DNA of 64,000 nt from Serratia nevei. Lineage in GTDB: Bacteria; Pseudomonadota; Gammaproteobacteria; Enterobacterales; Enterobacteriaceae. A model generated the notes under the pieces. It was not told the DNA's origin. It saw only the letters and a program-made list of their open reading frames with translations, and did not search any database. Within the stretch, counting starts at the first letter, position 1. Every line of letters begins with the position of its first letter. Location: positions 1,488,001 through 1,552,000 of the forward strand of contig NZ_CP149940.1 of the NCBI RefSeq assembly GCF_037948395.1, in the 5' to 3' direction. A program made the position numbers and the translations under genes. This document shows positions 43,805-54,413 of the stretch, in pieces.

Positions 43805-44653
43805 GTGAATAAAATGAAATATAGATTTAATGACCATATTCTCTTTGACGCAGACACCAGAACCCTTAGCCCAACAGATTTTTCTGACGATCCCATATCC
43901 ATATCCAGTCCTTCCAAACGGTTGTTGTTGCTGTTGATTGCCCACCATGGCGAGGCCGTAGGGCGTGAACTGATATTCAAGAAGGTCTGGGACGATTACG
44001 GCATGGTGTCCAGCAATAATAATCTTAATCAGTGCGTCAGCAAATTGCGTCGGGTGATTAAAAACCTTGGCGTCGAGGATGAGGTCATTGTTACGGTTCC
44101 TAAAGTGGGCTTTATGTTGCGTGATGAGATTACCATCGAGTCTTATGAGGACGCGGAAGATATTCACGACGCGGAGCCTGCCGCGGCTGTGCCGGGATCT
44201 GCGGCCGCAGCGACGGTCAATCTGGCGTCCGACACCGTCATCGACGGGGCCTCTTCTCATCTTGGTTATTCCCGCCGTGGGTGGCTGATGTTCAGCGCGA
44301 TGGTTCTGGGGGGGATCCTCATGGCTATTGCTGTCACGGCCTATTTCAGCGGCTCGGGGGCCCGGCAGGAGAGCTACCTGGGAAAGTCGGGCAACTGTAA
44401 GGTTTTCATGTCGTTGCCTGATGCCTCGGCGACGGTCAACGCCAGCCTGAATCGGGACATTCTGGCTTACGCCGCGCACCAAACGGGAGAATGCAGCGGC
44501 GATGAGTTTTTGCTGGTGGTGCGCAGCAATCAGGTCAGGGCTTACATTTCCGGCATTTCCCGCTTATTCCTGCTGCGCTGCAAGATCTTGCGCGAACATA
44601 AAATGGAGATCTGTTCAGGATTGGAAAGCGACAATGCCGAGTTTATTAATTGA
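43805..44653 (+). CDS. ToxR/CadC-like membrane-bound winged-helix regulator
   Basis: 282 residues. N-terminal OmpR-type winged helix (about 5-105: LLLLLIAHHGEAVGRELIFKKVWDD, NNLNQCVSKLRRVIKNLG, IVTVPKVGFML), an acidic/Ala linker, one membrane helix at about 160-182 (WLMFSAMVLGGILMAIAVTAY), then a roughly 100-residue periplasmic domain with four cysteines (198, 230, 259, 270), suited to disulfide-based sensing. This is the CadC/ToxR one-component design, with DNA binding while anchored in the inner membrane. Start: GTG 43805 or ATG 43814; neither has a strong ribosome site. It lies directly upstream of the ecp locus on the same strand and is a likely regulator of it, by position only. Confidence 0.85.
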   Translation: MNKMKYRFNDHILFDADTRTLSPTDFSDDPISISSPSKRLLLLLIAHHGEAVGRELIFKKVWDDYGMVSSNNNLNQCVSKLRRVIKNLGVEDEVIVTVPKVGFMLRDEITIESYEDAEDIHDAEPAAAVPGSAAAATVNLASDTVIDGASSHLGYSRRGWLMFSAMVLGGILMAIAVTAYFSGSGARQESYLGKSGNCKVFMSLPDASATVNASLNRDILAYAAHQTGECSGDEFLLVVRSNQVRAYISGISRLFLLRCKILREHKMEICSGLESDNAEFIN

Positions 44654-44818
44654 CCATTGATAGCCGCTGCCCAACGCGATTGAAGGGCGGTGGATATGAC
44701 AAAAATATTACAGTGTTGAAATAGAACGTTCGACTTTCATTTGGCGGGTTGCCGTGTGGCGCTTACGAGAGGTATTTCCCTTTCTCTACCGCTTTCTACC
44801 TCATTATGGTGATTATGT

Positions 44819-45448
44819 ATGGTTAAAGCCGATTTCGGTGATGCGCTGCTATTTTTTGAACCCAGCTATTTAGTGAGAAGAGGAATGGAAGCATTTCTCG
44901 TTACCCAATCAAGTGACAGCTATTTTATCGACACCTTGAGGGAGCTGGAGGGGGTATTGAAAGAGGGAAAGCCTCGCGCGCTTATTATGGAGTTATATCA
45001 TCAGAGAGAATATTTGTATGATGTATTACGGTTCGTTCTGACGGCAAAAAATGTTTGGCCGGAAATTCCCTTGGTGATTTTCACCGCGGTAGAACACCCC
45101 GGTATATTAGCGTTGTTGGCGGCGGATGCGCGCATAGCGATAGTGGCAAAGGAGGAGCCATTGCATTGCCTGAATGACGCCATTGCGGCTGCGGGTGAGT
45201 TCTCCGGCTATCGTTCCCCGCATATTCGCGCCCGGCTGGTGCATTCGGCAGCCGCATTATCTGACAGTGAATGGCGAGTTTTGGCCATGATGGTTGCCGG
45301 TGCATCTCCAGGCAGCATCGCCAACGTGACCCGGCGAAGTTACAAAACCATAAGCTCCCATAAACTGAATATTATGCGAAAACTGGGCCTCAATCAGGCC
45401 GGCTTTATGCGGCTTATTCTTTCCCTGAGAACCCGATACCCTTCCTGA
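44819..45448 (+). CDS. LuxR-type regulator in the ecpR position
   Basis: 209 residues. N-terminal receiver-like domain (1-130) in which the usual phospho-acceptor position carries Glu-58 (ALIMELYH) rather than Asp, so it is probably not phosphorylated in the normal way. The C-terminal LuxR helix-turn-helix is clear (LSDSEWRVLAMMVAGASPGSIAN, RRSYKTISSHKLNIMRKLGL). It occupies the place of E. coli ecpR (matA), the activator of the ecp pilus operon, but the remembered sequence is quite different. It is about 430 bp upstream of ecpA. Confidence 0.82.
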   Translation: MVKADFGDALLFFEPSYLVRRGMEAFLVTQSSDSYFIDTLRELEGVLKEGKPRALIMELYHQREYLYDVLRFVLTAKNVWPEIPLVIFTAVEHPGILALLAADARIAIVAKEEPLHCLNDAIAAAGEFSGYRSPHIRARLVHSAAALSDSEWRVLAMMVAGASPGSIANVTRRSYKTISSHKLNIMRKLGLNQAGFMRLILSLRTRYPS

Positions 45449-45877
45449 CACAGGGCGAGAAGCCCCCCCTTTTTCTCTACAGCGGCCGATCTGGATTGGC
45501 TGCTGCCCCCTGCGTAAATCCAATCAATCTTTTCCCTCAGCGAACAACGCCGACGCTGAAATTTTGCACGGCCATGGGAAGGGCGAACAGAGCGTACTTG
45601 TGGTTAAACAATACCCGCCTTGCCGGGGTTAAACCACAATGTGATTGTGCTTTCATCAAAGGCTTAACCCGCTTTTTAATGTGATTGATGGGGGTTAAAA
45701 CATTAACGGCGGGATTTAAATCTAAATATTTGAACTTTAATAGTTAATGATTCTTTTTTGATCGGCCGGGGATATTCTTGTGGCGTCAAGCAGACTGGCT
45801 AAACGCAGTGATGCAAACGGCTGGCTGAGAATGGACGAAAGAAAGAAAACATATTCAACATTGAAGGGAGTTATACC
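45449..45877 (+). promoter_or_regulatory. ecp operon upstream region with a candidate regulator-binding repeat
   Basis: About 430 bp between the LuxR-type gene and ecpA with no gene. GTGGTTAAAC at 45600 and GTTAAACCAC at 45628-45637 form a 10-bp inverted repeat (one mismatch) around a GC-rich hairpin, and further GGGGTTAAA-like motifs follow to about 45715. The 3' half is AT-rich and should carry the ecpA promoter; AAGGGAG precedes the ecpA start. Confidence 0.45.
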
Positions 45878-46465
45878 ATGAAGAAAATGACACTGGCTCT
45901 GGCGATCGTTTCCGCCTTTGCAGCGGTCAGCACTGCTCAAGCCGCCGACGTTACCGCTCAGGCGCTGGCAACCTGGTCTGCGACCGCCAAGAAAGACACC
46001 ACCAGCAAACTGGTTGTGACGCCGATTGGCAGCCTGGCCTTCAACTATGCAGAAGGCATTAAGGGTTTCAACAGCCAGAAAGGCCTGTTTGACGTCACCG
46101 TGGAAGGCGATACCACGGCCACCGCTTTCAAACTGACCTCAAAACTGGTCTCCAATACGCTGACTCAGCTGGATACTTCCGGTTCTACGCTGGAAGTCGG
46201 GGTGAACTATAACGGTGCGGTGGTCGGGAAAACGGCTGAAACCACCATGATCGACACCACCGCCGGCATTTTGGGCGGCAATCTGAGCGCCCTGTCCAAC
46301 GCCTACAACCAGGCCGGCCGCACCAGCGCGCAGGATCAGTTCACCTTCAGCATCATCGGCGCGACGTCAAACGGCACCACCGCCGTCACGGATTTCAGCA
46401 CGCTGCCGGAAGGTATCTGGAGCGGCGACGTCAGCGTCGAGTTCAACGCGACCTGGACTTCCTAA
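45878..46465 (+). CDS. ecpA: Common pilus major pilin EcpA
   Basis: 195 residues. Signal peptide [22 protein letters not shown] and mature start [20 protein letters not shown], then blocks nearly identical to E. coli EcpA (MatB): [46 protein letters not shown]. It is the structural subunit of the alternate chaperone-usher pilus used for adherence and biofilm. AAGGGAG upstream of the ATG. First structural gene of ecpABCDE. Confidence 0.96.
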   Translation: MKKMTLALAIVSAFAAVSTAQAADVTAQALATWSATAKKDTTSKLVVTPIGSLAFNYAEGIKGFNSQKGLFDVTVEGDTTATAFKLTSKLVSNTLTQLDTSGSTLEVGVNYNGAVVGKTAETTMIDTTAGILGGNLSALSNAYNQAGRTSAQDQFTFSIIGATSNGTTAVTDFSTLPEGIWSGDVSVEFNATWTS

Positions 46466-46542
46466 TCCCCCGAACGATCTGCATCTGGCAGGGGGGAGAC
46501 CTCCTGCTATTTATCGCTCATCAACGCCAGTGGAATACCGCA

Positions 46543-47211
46543 ATGACACGCTTTTCTCTCGCCGTCACCCTGATGTTAATGCTGCTGCGGCCGGCTTTGG
46601 CGCTCGATGTGGGTGAGATCAGCGCCTTCATGCCTGGCGACAGCGCGCGCCTGAGCAAGGAAATCAAAAACACCACCGACAGCGGCCGGCTGGTGACCAT
46701 CAAGATCGAACGCATTTCCAGTCCCCTGGCCTCCGGCACGGTGATCCCGATGAGCAGTCGGGATGAAATGCTGCTGTCGCCCGCCAGCCTGATCTTGCCG
46801 GCCAACGCCAGCGATGTGATCCGCTTTTACTACAAGGGGCCGAATGATGCCCAAGAGCGTTACTACCGCATCGTTTGGTTCGATCAGGCGCTGAGCGAGG
46901 CGGGGCAAAACTCGGCTCGGCGTAATGCCGTGGCCACCACGTCGGCGCGCATCGGCACCATTTTGGTGGTGGCGCCTCGGCAGGATCGCTTCGCCTATCA
47001 GTTCGCCAACGGACGGATCAAAAACACCGGCAACGCCACGTTCAAAGTGGTGGCCTACGGCAATTGCAGGAACAAGCAAGACGGCAGCGACTGCAAGGAA
47101 AACTATTTTGTGATGCCGGGGAAGGATCGCGCCTTCAGCAAGGTTGACGTCAACGATAAAAAAGGACGCGTCGCGCTGTGGCACGGCGAACAGTTTATCC
47201 CGGTGAAGTAA
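46543..47211 (+). CDS. ecpB: Pilus chaperone EcpB
   Basis: 222 residues, alternate chaperone-usher (CS1/ECP class) periplasmic chaperone. Signal peptide ending at [12 protein letters not shown]; two immunoglobulin-like domains with [25 protein letters not shown] and the [12 protein letters not shown] segment typical of this class, and a C-terminal disulfide ([11 protein letters not shown]). It keeps EcpA/EcpD subunits folded before the usher. Its stop overlaps an in-frame ATG of ecpC by one base. Confidence 0.94.
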   Translation: MTRFSLAVTLMLMLLRPALALDVGEISAFMPGDSARLSKEIKNTTDSGRLVTIKIERISSPLASGTVIPMSSRDEMLLSPASLILPANASDVIRFYYKGPNDAQERYYRIVWFDQALSEAGQNSARRNAVATTSARIGTILVVAPRQDRFAYQFANGRIKNTGNATFKVVAYGNCRNKQDGSDCKENYFVMPGKDRAFSKVDVNDKKGRVALWHGEQFIPVK

Positions 47212-47261
47212 TGCGCGCGTTATCCACGATGGATGCAAAACAATCACGCAAGGAGTGGCAT

Positions 47262-49781
47262 GTGAACGCTGTGCTGTTGAGAACGCTTTTGGCTGCCGGT
47301 GCGCTGGCGCTCCCGACGCTGTTGCCTGGCCGGATGGCGATGGCGGCCGGTTTGACGCAGATTAACGGCGTGCTGATCCCGCACACTTTCAGCCTGGCGT
47401 TGCGCGAGGGGATGAGTATTCCGCTGTTGTTGCATTATGAAAAGAGCGATGGCGTCAAAGACGACAGCCGCATCGGCCATGCCTTTCTCTACCTGGATCA
47501 GGACCGGCTAAAGATTCGTCGGGTGACGCTGGAGGATAACGACGACGGCGCCCGGCTGACGGCGGCGATTGCCGGCCAGCTGCAGGCTTTGCAGGATGCG
47601 CCATTCGATCGGCAGCAGCATATTCGGATCGCGGACGACGCCTGGCTGGCGCTGGATTTCCGGCAGCTCAACCTGCAGCTGGTGGTGAAGGAATCCGCGT
47701 TGGGGACGGTGCTGCGCGCCCGCTCCAGCGACATCGGCGCGTCCAGCGTGGATGCCGTAAGCAGCACGCTGGATTATAACCTCGGGGTCTACGATAACCG
47801 GGCCCGCGCCAGCGAAGGCAATACCTCCAGTTATTTATCGCTCAACAGCGTCACGGCGTTGCGCGAACACCACGTGGAGTTGAACGGTTCCATCTACGGT
47901 ATCGGCAGCGGCGATGAAAACGCCACGCTGTACAAAGCAATGTACGAGCGTGATTTCGCCGGCCGCCGTTTCGCCGCCGGCATGCTGGACAGCTGGAACC
48001 TGCAGTCGCTGGGGCCGGTCACGACCATCAACTCGAGCAAGATTTATGGCCTGTCCTACGGCAACCGCGCCAACTCGACGGTATTCGATAATTCCCAATC
48101 GCTGACGCCGATCGTGGTTTTTTTCCCCTCGGCCGGCGAGGTGCATCTGTCGCGCGACGGGCGGCTGCTCAGCGTACAAAACTTCACGATGGGCAACCAT
48201 GAAGTGGACACCGGCAGTTTGCCCTACGGTATCTATGACGTAGAGGTGGAGGTCGTGGTCAACGGCAAAGTGGTCGATAAACGCATGCAGCGAGTGAATA
48301 AATTGTTCAGCCCCAATCGCGGTGCGAATGCGCCGCTGGCCTGGCAATTCTGGGGTGGGATGCTGCGCATGGACGACTGGCGCGGCGAAAGGGAACGCCA
48401 CCGCCCGGCAAAGGACTCTTATTTGCTTGGCGCTTCGGCTAGCGGCAATCTGCAAACGCTTAATTGGGCGCTGTCGGGGTATTCGTTTGACGGCAACGCC
48501 GTCGGCGAGAGCCGCGTCAGCCTGCCGGTGACCGAGTCGATTCAGATCAACCTGCAAAACATGGCGGCCTCCGATCGCTCCTGGAGCCTGGTCAACAGCG
48601 TCAGCGCCGCGTTGCCCGGCGGCTTCAGCAGCGTATGGATCAATCAGGAGAAAACGCAGATTGGCGATCGTCTGTTGCAAAATGACGCCTATAACCGCGC
48701 CGTTGGCGGCAGCCTTAATCTGGGGGCGCTGTGGTCTCCGCTGGGCACCCTGAGCGCCAGCTACAACGACGATAAGAAGAACGACAGTCACTATTACAAC
48801 GCCGACTATTACCAGAACATCTTTACCGGCCGCTTCGGCACGCTGGGCGTCCGGGCGGGCGTGCAACGCTACAACAACGGCAGCAGCAACGCCAATACCG
48901 GCAAGTACATCGCGCTCGATTTTTCACTGCCGATGGGCAACTGGCTCAGCGCCGGCGTTTCCAATCAAAACGGTTACACCACCGCCAACCTGGCGGCGCG
49001 CAAGGACATCAAGGACGGGCCGATCCGCACCCTGGGCGCCAACCTGTCGCGGGCGATTTCCGGTGATACCCGCGGCGACAATCGCTTCAACGGTGGTGGC
49101 TATGCGCGCTTCGACACCAAGTATTCGGCCGGCACGCTCAACGTCAGCAGCTCCGCCGACGGCTACGTTAACAGCAGCCTGACCGCGAGCGGCAGCATGG
49201 GTTGGCAAGGGCGTGATATTGCCATCAGCGGCCGCAACGAAGGCAACGCCGGGATTATCTTCAATACCGGCATTGAAAACGACGGCCTGCTGACCGCACG
49301 GGTTGACGGCCGGATGGTGAAGCTGAGCGGCAATAAGAATTACCTGCCTTTGTCGCCTTACGGTCAGTACGACGTTGAGCTGATGAACAACAAAAACTCG
49401 GCGGAGAGCTTCGACATCGTCACCAAGCGCAAGAGCAAGCTCACCCTGTATCCGGGCAACGTGGCGGTGATCTCGCCGGAGATAAAACAGATGGTGACGG
49501 TGTTTGGCCGCATCAAAGCGGAGGACGGCACGCTGCTGGCCAACGCCTATATCAAGAACCATATCGGCCGCACCCGCACCGATGAGAAAGGCGAATTTAT
49601 CATGGACGTCGACAAGAAATTCCCGGTTATCGATTTTACCCACGGCGGCAATCAGACATGCGAAGTGGATTTGGATCTCAGCAAGGCGCAAGGCGCCGTG
49701 TGGGTCGGCGACGTGATCTGCACCGGGCTGAAAACCTATGCAGGCAATATGTCATCCGGGGAGTCTGACCATGAGAGCTAA
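47262..49781 (+). CDS. ecpC: Outer-membrane usher EcpC
   Basis: About 839 residues with a signal peptide ([22 protein letters not shown]) from GTG 47262, which has AAGGAG at ideal spacing. An alternative ATG at 47211 lies on the ecpB stop. The protein matches E. coli EcpC through most of its length ([63 protein letters not shown], the terminal [21 protein letters not shown]). It forms the beta-barrel export and assembly platform of the pilus. It overlaps ecpD by 11 bp. Confidence 0.95.
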   Translation: MNAVLLRTLLAAGALALPTLLPGRMAMAAGLTQINGVLIPHTFSLALREGMSIPLLLHYEKSDGVKDDSRIGHAFLYLDQDRLKIRRVTLEDNDDGARLTAAIAGQLQALQDAPFDRQQHIRIADDAWLALDFRQLNLQLVVKESALGTVLRARSSDIGASSVDAVSSTLDYNLGVYDNRARASEGNTSSYLSLNSVTALREHHVELNGSIYGIGSGDENATLYKAMYERDFAGRRFAAGMLDSWNLQSLGPVTTINSSKIYGLSYGNRANSTVFDNSQSLTPIVVFFPSAGEVHLSRDGRLLSVQNFTMGNHEVDTGSLPYGIYDVEVEVVVNGKVVDKRMQRVNKLFSPNRGANAPLAWQFWGGMLRMDDWRGERERHRPAKDSYLLGASASGNLQTLNWALSGYSFDGNAVGESRVSLPVTESIQINLQNMAASDRSWSLVNSVSAALPGGFSSVWINQEKTQIGDRLLQNDAYNRAVGGSLNLGALWSPLGTLSASYNDDKKNDSHYYNADYYQNIFTGRFGTLGVRAGVQRYNNGSSNANTGKYIALDFSLPMGNWLSAGVSNQNGYTTANLAARKDIKDGPIRTLGANLSRAISGDTRGDNRFNGGGYARFDTKYSAGTLNVSSSADGYVNSSLTASGSMGWQGRDIAISGRNEGNAGIIFNTGIENDGLLTARVDGRMVKLSGNKNYLPLSPYGQYDVELMNNKNSAESFDIVTKRKSKLTLYPGNVAVISPEIKQMVTVFGRIKAEDGTLLANAYIKNHIGRTRTDEKGEFIMDVDKKFPVIDFTHGGNQTCEVDLDLSKAQGAVWVGDVICTGLKTYAGNMSSGESDHES

Positions 49782-51405
49782 CGTTGCGCTGTTGTTGTTG
49801 GCGCTGGTCGCCCCCGCGCTGCAGGCGGCGGTCAGCCAGACCAACTGGCCGGATGCGGCGGTCATGAAATTTGTCTTCGTGGAGAACAACGCCGACGACA
49901 ACTTTTTCGTCACGCCGGCCGGCGGGCTGGATCCGCGCATGACCGGCGCCAATAAGTGGACCGGGCTGAAATACGGCGGTTCCGGCACTGTCTATCAGCA
50001 GAGCCTGGGGTACGTGGATAATGGTTATAACACGGGGCTGAATGCCAACTGGCGCTATGACATGTGGCTGGAAAATGCGCCGATAAAGAATCCGTTCCTC
50101 GGCCTGCGCTGCATCAACTGGTATGCCGGTTGCAATATGGATACCAGCTTGATTCTGCCGCAGACCACCGACGAAAAGGGATTTTACGGCGCCGTGGTTA
50201 CGCCCGGCGGCGCAAAATGGATGCACGGCATGATGTCGCCGAGCTTCTATCAGTATCTGAAGCAGATGGCGGCGGGCGAAGCTTTCAGCATGCAGATCAA
50301 CGGCTGCCAAACGTCGGTGGCTTATGACGCCGCGGCCGGCGGCCGCTGTCGGGATCAGGCCAGCGGCAGCTGGTACAAGCGGACCGTCACGCACAGCAAG
50401 GCGGCCCACCTGCGCTTTATCAATACCAACGCCGTATCGGAGGTGTTCGTCAATAGCGATGGGGTGCCGATCATCGGCGAGGGCAATGCCGATTGCAAGA
50501 ACCAGACCATCGGCGCTCGCTCAGGCATCATGTGCAAGATGGTCAGCTACGATTTGCAGACCGACGGCAGCGTGAGCAATACCTCGATTCATATTTTCCC
50601 GGCGATTAACCATGCGGCGCTGTCCTCAGCGGTGAACGCCGCCGATCTGCAGTTCAGTCTGAACGGCAACACCTGGAAAAACACGTCGGGCACCGGCAGC
50701 TACTATACGTTTAACGAGCTGAAGAGCAGCAACGCCGTCTATGTGTTCTTCTCCAGTAACTTCTTCAAACAGATGGTCGCGCTGGGGATTTCCGACAGCG
50801 GCACTCGCGATCTGATCAATTTCCGTTTTCAGAACACCACCTCGCCGGAGTCGGGATGGTATGAGTTTTCCACTTCAAACCAGCTGATTATCAAGCCGCG
50901 CGATTTCAGCATCAGCATTATTTCCGATGATTACGACAACAGCCCACACCGTGAAGGCTATGTCGGCCCGGCGGAGCCGGCGCTGGAGTTCGGCTACTTC
51001 GTGACCACCAGCGGCAAAACCGCCGCCGATCAGGTGAGGGTGATGGCGACCGGGCCGACTCAGGCGATCAATGGGGTGAACTATTGCCTCTTTTCTTCTG
51101 CGGATAACACTACCCAGGTGCCGTTCCCCGCCACACTCGGCATCACCACCAGCACCAACGGTCAGCAGAGCTTCGCCGCCGGCTGCGATGGCCAGTGGCA
51201 CGACATGACCAATGCGCTCTGGAGCAGCACGCCGTGGAATGATATCTCCGGTGAAGTGGGGGTGCTGAACAAGACCCACGTGACCTTTAGCATTCCGATG
51301 AACAATCCGATCTCACTGAGAACCGTCGACGGCAACGGTTGGTATGGCGACGTCAGCGCCGCCGGTGAAATTCATGTCGAAGCCACCTGGCGCAACATCA
51401 ATTAA
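49771..51405 (+). CDS. ecpD: Pilus tip adhesin EcpD
   Basis: 544 residues (E. coli EcpD about 547). Signal peptide [19 protein letters not shown]. The long, Cys-containing beta-rich body ([20 protein letters not shown]-type turn regions, [23 protein letters not shown]) and a pilin-like C-terminus ([26 protein letters not shown], echoing the EcpA end) fit the polymerising two-domain tip adhesin. It starts inside the ecpC 3' end. It binds host or surface glycans at the pilus tip in E. coli. Confidence 0.93.
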   Translation: MRANVALLLLALVAPALQAAVSQTNWPDAAVMKFVFVENNADDNFFVTPAGGLDPRMTGANKWTGLKYGGSGTVYQQSLGYVDNGYNTGLNANWRYDMWLENAPIKNPFLGLRCINWYAGCNMDTSLILPQTTDEKGFYGAVVTPGGAKWMHGMMSPSFYQYLKQMAAGEAFSMQINGCQTSVAYDAAAGGRCRDQASGSWYKRTVTHSKAAHLRFINTNAVSEVFVNSDGVPIIGEGNADCKNQTIGARSGIMCKMVSYDLQTDGSVSNTSIHIFPAINHAALSSAVNAADLQFSLNGNTWKNTSGTGSYYTFNELKSSNAVYVFFSSNFFKQMVALGISDSGTRDLINFRFQNTTSPESGWYEFSTSNQLIIKPRDFSISIISDDYDNSPHREGYVGPAEPALEFGYFVTTSGKTAADQVRVMATGPTQAINGVNYCLFSSADNTTQVPFPATLGITTSTNGQQSFAAGCDGQWHDMTNALWSSTPWNDISGEVGVLNKTHVTFSIPMNNPISLRTVDGNGWYGDVSAAGEIHVEATWRNIN

Positions 51406-51414
51406 GGGCAGGGC

Positions 51415-52083
51415 GTGAAACTTGTGCTGATAGGGTTGCTGTGTTTGTCCTTCCCCTTTACCGCCGCCGCGATCAATGTCGGTACCCTGACGTTTGCCAT
51501 GGATCAGGATCGCTCATTCACCGCCAAGCGGGTGTTGAATAACAACCGCAGTGCGCGCCTGTATCAGGTGAGCATTCGCGCCATCGATCGGCCGGGAGAG
51601 CGCGAGGTGCGCAGCCGGCCGGCGGACGGCGAGCTGCTGTTCGCACCGCGCCAGCTGACGCTGCAGGCCGGGCAGGCGGAGTACTATAAGTTTTTCTATC
51701 GCGGGCCGCAGGATAATCGCGAGCGTTATTACCGGGTATCATTTCGCGAAGTGCCGACCCGACTGTTCGAGCCGGGGCCGCGTCGGGGCGCCGGCGTCAA
51801 CCTGGAGCCGATCGTGGTGATGGACACCATTCTGGTGGTGCGCCCGCGTCAGGTAAACTTTGCCTATCGGCTCGATACCCAGCGCGGTACGCTCACCAAC
51901 ACCGGCAACACCTACTTCAAGTTCCTGCTCAAGCCGGGCTGCAACAGCACGGATGAAGAGGGCGTCACCGAATACCTGCGCCCCGGCGATACGCTGACCC
52001 ATGCCGGTATTCGGCTGAAGGGGCAGAAATTCATTATCTATAACGACAAATTTATCAGCGTCGATCGCAGCTGCCTCGATTAA
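51415..52083 (+). CDS. ecpE: Second pilus chaperone EcpE
   Basis: 222 residues, paralogue of EcpB with the same class features: signal KLVLIGLLCLSFPFTAAAI, LFAPRQLTLQAGQAEYYKFFYRGPQDNRERYYRVSF and a NTGNTYFKFLLKPGC end region. The start is a GTG nine bases after the ecpD stop. In E. coli the last ecp gene is a second chaperone likely dedicated to EcpD. Its stop overlaps that of the convergent histidine kinase gene by 4 bp, so the two units face each other with no terminator between them. Confidence 0.92.
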   Translation: MKLVLIGLLCLSFPFTAAAINVGTLTFAMDQDRSFTAKRVLNNNRSARLYQVSIRAIDRPGEREVRSRPADGELLFAPRQLTLQAGQAEYYKFFYRGPQDNRERYYRVSFREVPTRLFEPGPRRGAGVNLEPIVVMDTILVVRPRQVNFAYRLDTQRGTLTNTGNTYFKFLLKPGCNSTDEEGVTEYLRPGDTLTHAGIRLKGQKFIIYNDKFISVDRSCLD

Positions 52084-53546
52084 CGCGGCGGAATGGCAAA
52101 GCGGAAGCAGGCGCCGCTTTGCGCTTGTTCGATCAGCTGAATATCGCTGTCGTGCAGCTGCAGAATGCGCCGCACGATCATCAGGCCCAGTCCGCCGGAA
52201 GGGCGCCGGGCGCCGCTCAGGACAGACGGGCGCACGAACAGATCGGCGCGCAGCGTCTGCGGAATGCCGGGGCCGCTGTCGCTGACCTGCACCATCACTC
52301 GATCGTCCTGCCGCCACAGCCGCACGCCGATGTCGCCGCCGGGCGGCGTATGGCGAATGGCGTTGTCCAACAGGTTGGTCAGCACCCGCTCAATCATGCT
52401 GAGATCGGCGAACACCGGCGGAATGCCGGGGGGAATGTCGGCATGCAGCCGCTGGTTGCGCGCCTCCGCCGCCAGCTCGAACTTTTGGAACACGTCCTGC
52501 AACAGCTCGCTGAGGGAAAAAGGCTCTTTCTGCGGTTTCACTACGCCGTACTCCAGCCGCGCCAGCTCGAACAGCTCCTGTGCCAGCTTGCCCACTTTGC
52601 GGCTCTGCGCCAGCGCGATCTCCAGATAGCGCCGCCGATCGGCTTCGCTCAGGGTGGCGGACTTGACCGACAGCGTCTCCAGATAGCCGTGCAGCGAGGT
52701 GAGCGGGGTGCGCAGATCGTGCGAGACGTTGGCGATGAACTCACGCCGCAGCCGATCCTGCTGCGCCAGCGTTTGCCACTGTTCGGCAAGGCGCTGCGCC
52801 ATGCGGTGGAAGGCCTGCTGCAGCTGGCTGACTTCGTCGCGCCCGGCCCGTACCGCCGGCAGCGCCGCGTAGGCCTGCACCGCCTCGATGCCGCCGCTGT
52901 CCAGCGCGCTGACCTGCCGGGTCAGGCGACGGATAGGGCGCGTTACCCAATAAAACGCGAAGCCGCCGGCCAGCAGGCTGAACAGCACCATCAGCCCGGA
53001 GGTCCACAGCGCCATCCTGACCGCCGAGTTGAACTGGGCGTTGCTGGCCAGCGCCGTGTACTCTTCGCCGAGCAGCACCACGTACAGATAGCCTTCGATC
53101 CGGCCATCGACCTTAAGCGGCGCGACGCTGAACACCTTACGCCCGTCCACGCTGCGCGGATCGTCGCCATACACCGGCATCGGCGCGCCGCCGAGCAGCG
53201 CCTGCAGCGGCGGCAACGCGACCCGCTGCCGCTTCAGATGCCCGGCCGGCGCGGCGTTGCCGATAATCGCGCCCTGCTTGTCGAGCAGGTAAACCTCAAC
53301 GCTGGGGTTCACCGCCATCAGTTGATCGAACAGGGTATGCACCGCCTGCGGATCCGGCCCGTTCACCCCCAGCAGCGGGTTGCTGTCGGCGATATGCTGC
53401 GCCAGGTTGCCGGACAGGCGCTGGATCACCGCCTGGCTGTACTGGGTGCTGCTGCGCACCTGCATCCAGCCGGAAAAGGCGCAGCCGATGACGATCAGCA
53501 GCGCGAAGATCAGCGTGAGGCGCTGCGCTAACGTAAGGTTTTTCAT
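52080..53546 (-). CDS. Sensor histidine kinase (second module)
   Basis: 488 residues. N-terminal helix (LTLIFALLIVIGCAFSG), a periplasmic domain of about 140 residues, a second helix (WTSGLMVLFSLLAGGFAFYWV), HAMP, then the H-box FIANVSHDLRTPLTSLHGY with the phospho-accepting His, N-box (LTNLLDNAIRHTPPGG), and G-boxes DSGPGIP and GGLGLMIVRRIL. The regulator gene ends 3 bp before its start, forming a pair. It is convergent with ecpE and faces the second cytochrome/oxidoreductase operon, which is divergent from its regulator. Stimulus unknown. Confidence 0.92.
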   Translation of the reverse strand: MKNLTLAQRLTLIFALLIVIGCAFSGWMQVRSSTQYSQAVIQRLSGNLAQHIADSNPLLGVNGPDPQAVHTLFDQLMAVNPSVEVYLLDKQGAIIGNAAPAGHLKRQRVALPPLQALLGGAPMPVYGDDPRSVDGRKVFSVAPLKVDGRIEGYLYVVLLGEEYTALASNAQFNSAVRMALWTSGLMVLFSLLAGGFAFYWVTRPIRRLTRQVSALDSGGIEAVQAYAALPAVRAGRDEVSQLQQAFHRMAQRLAEQWQTLAQQDRLRREFIANVSHDLRTPLTSLHGYLETLSVKSATLSEADRRRYLEIALAQSRKVGKLAQELFELARLEYGVVKPQKEPFSLSELLQDVFQKFELAAEARNQRLHADIPPGIPPVFADLSMIERVLTNLLDNAIRHTPPGGDIGVRLWRQDDRVMVQVSDSGPGIPQTLRADLFVRPSVLSGARRPSGGLGLMIVRRILQLHDSDIQLIEQAQSGACFRFAIPPR

Positions 53547-53549
53547 GGC

Positions 53550-54263
53550 TCACTCTTGCGGCGCGGCCGCGAATTTATAGCCCATGCCCCACACCGTGAG
53601 GATGCGCTCGGGTTCCGCCGGGTTGCGCTCGATCTTGATGCGCAGCCGGTTGATATGGGTGTTGACGGTGTGCTCATACCCCTCGTGCTGATAGCCCCAA
53701 ACCTGATTCAACAGGCTCAGGCGCGAGAATACCTGGCCCGGGTGGCGGGCGAAAAAGTACAGCAGGTCGAATTCGCGCGGCGTCAGCTCGACCGGCTGCT
53801 GGTGCAGGTGCACTTCGCGGGCGATGGGGTCGATGGTCAGATCGTTGAAGCTGAGTACGCCGGCGTCCATGCGCAGGTTGCGGCTCATCGCTTCCTGGCG
53901 GCGAAACAGCGCCTTGACCCGCGCCACCAGCTCCAGCATGGAGAAGGGCTTGGCCAGATAGTCGTCGGCGCCCAGCTCCAGCCCCAGCACGCGGTGCACC
54001 TCGCTGGAGCGCGCGCTGGTGATGATGATCGGCGTGTAGCGCGTCATGGTGCGCGCCCGGCGGCAAATCTCCAATCCGTCCACGCCCGGCAGCATCAGAT
54101 CGAGGATGAGGGCGTCCCAGCCGCCCTGTTCCAGCATCGCCATGCCCCGGTTGCCGTCGGCGGCGTGGCTGATGGCGTAACCCTCGTCGCGCAGATGCAG
54201 CTGCAGCAGTTCGGCGATGTCGCCGTCGTCCTCGACGATCAAAATTCGTTTTGGCTTGTCCAT
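53550..54263 (-). CDS. OmpR-family response regulator (second module)
   Basis: About 237 residues from ATG 54263 (MDKPKRILIVEDD); an ATG two codons earlier is also possible. Receiver with phosphorylation site D55 and the lysine in LAKPFSM, then a winged helix (LTPREFDLLYFFARHPGQVFSR, TVNTHINRLRIKIE, LTVWGMGYKFA). It is divergent from the cytochrome b561/molybdopterin operon across about 150 bp. No TGACA-N4-TGTCA palindrome like the one at 41122 is present there, so the two modules are probably controlled differently. Confidence 0.93.
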   Translation of the reverse strand: MDKPKRILIVEDDGDIAELLQLHLRDEGYAISHAADGNRGMAMLEQGGWDALILDLMLPGVDGLEICRRARTMTRYTPIIITSARSSEVHRVLGLELGADDYLAKPFSMLELVARVKALFRRQEAMSRNLRMDAGVLSFNDLTIDPIAREVHLHQQPVELTPREFDLLYFFARHPGQVFSRLSLLNQVWGYQHEGYEHTVNTHINRLRIKIERNPAEPERILTVWGMGYKFAAAPQE

Positions 54264-54413
54264 TCTCATTACCGCTGATTGCCCGTTTCTCTCTGAAGTC
54301 TACACAACCCCCACCGGCGGAGTTATCACATTTTATTTAACTTTGCGTGAGGTCTTGGGGAACAAATCCGGGGAATACTCGGCTCATCGCCTCATTGGTC
54401 GCCAGGAGTTCGC

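Noticed and set aside
54264..54413. CusR-like palindrome in the second module's divergent gap
   Set aside because: No TGACA-N4-TGTCA or comparable dyad was found, so no operator is listed.
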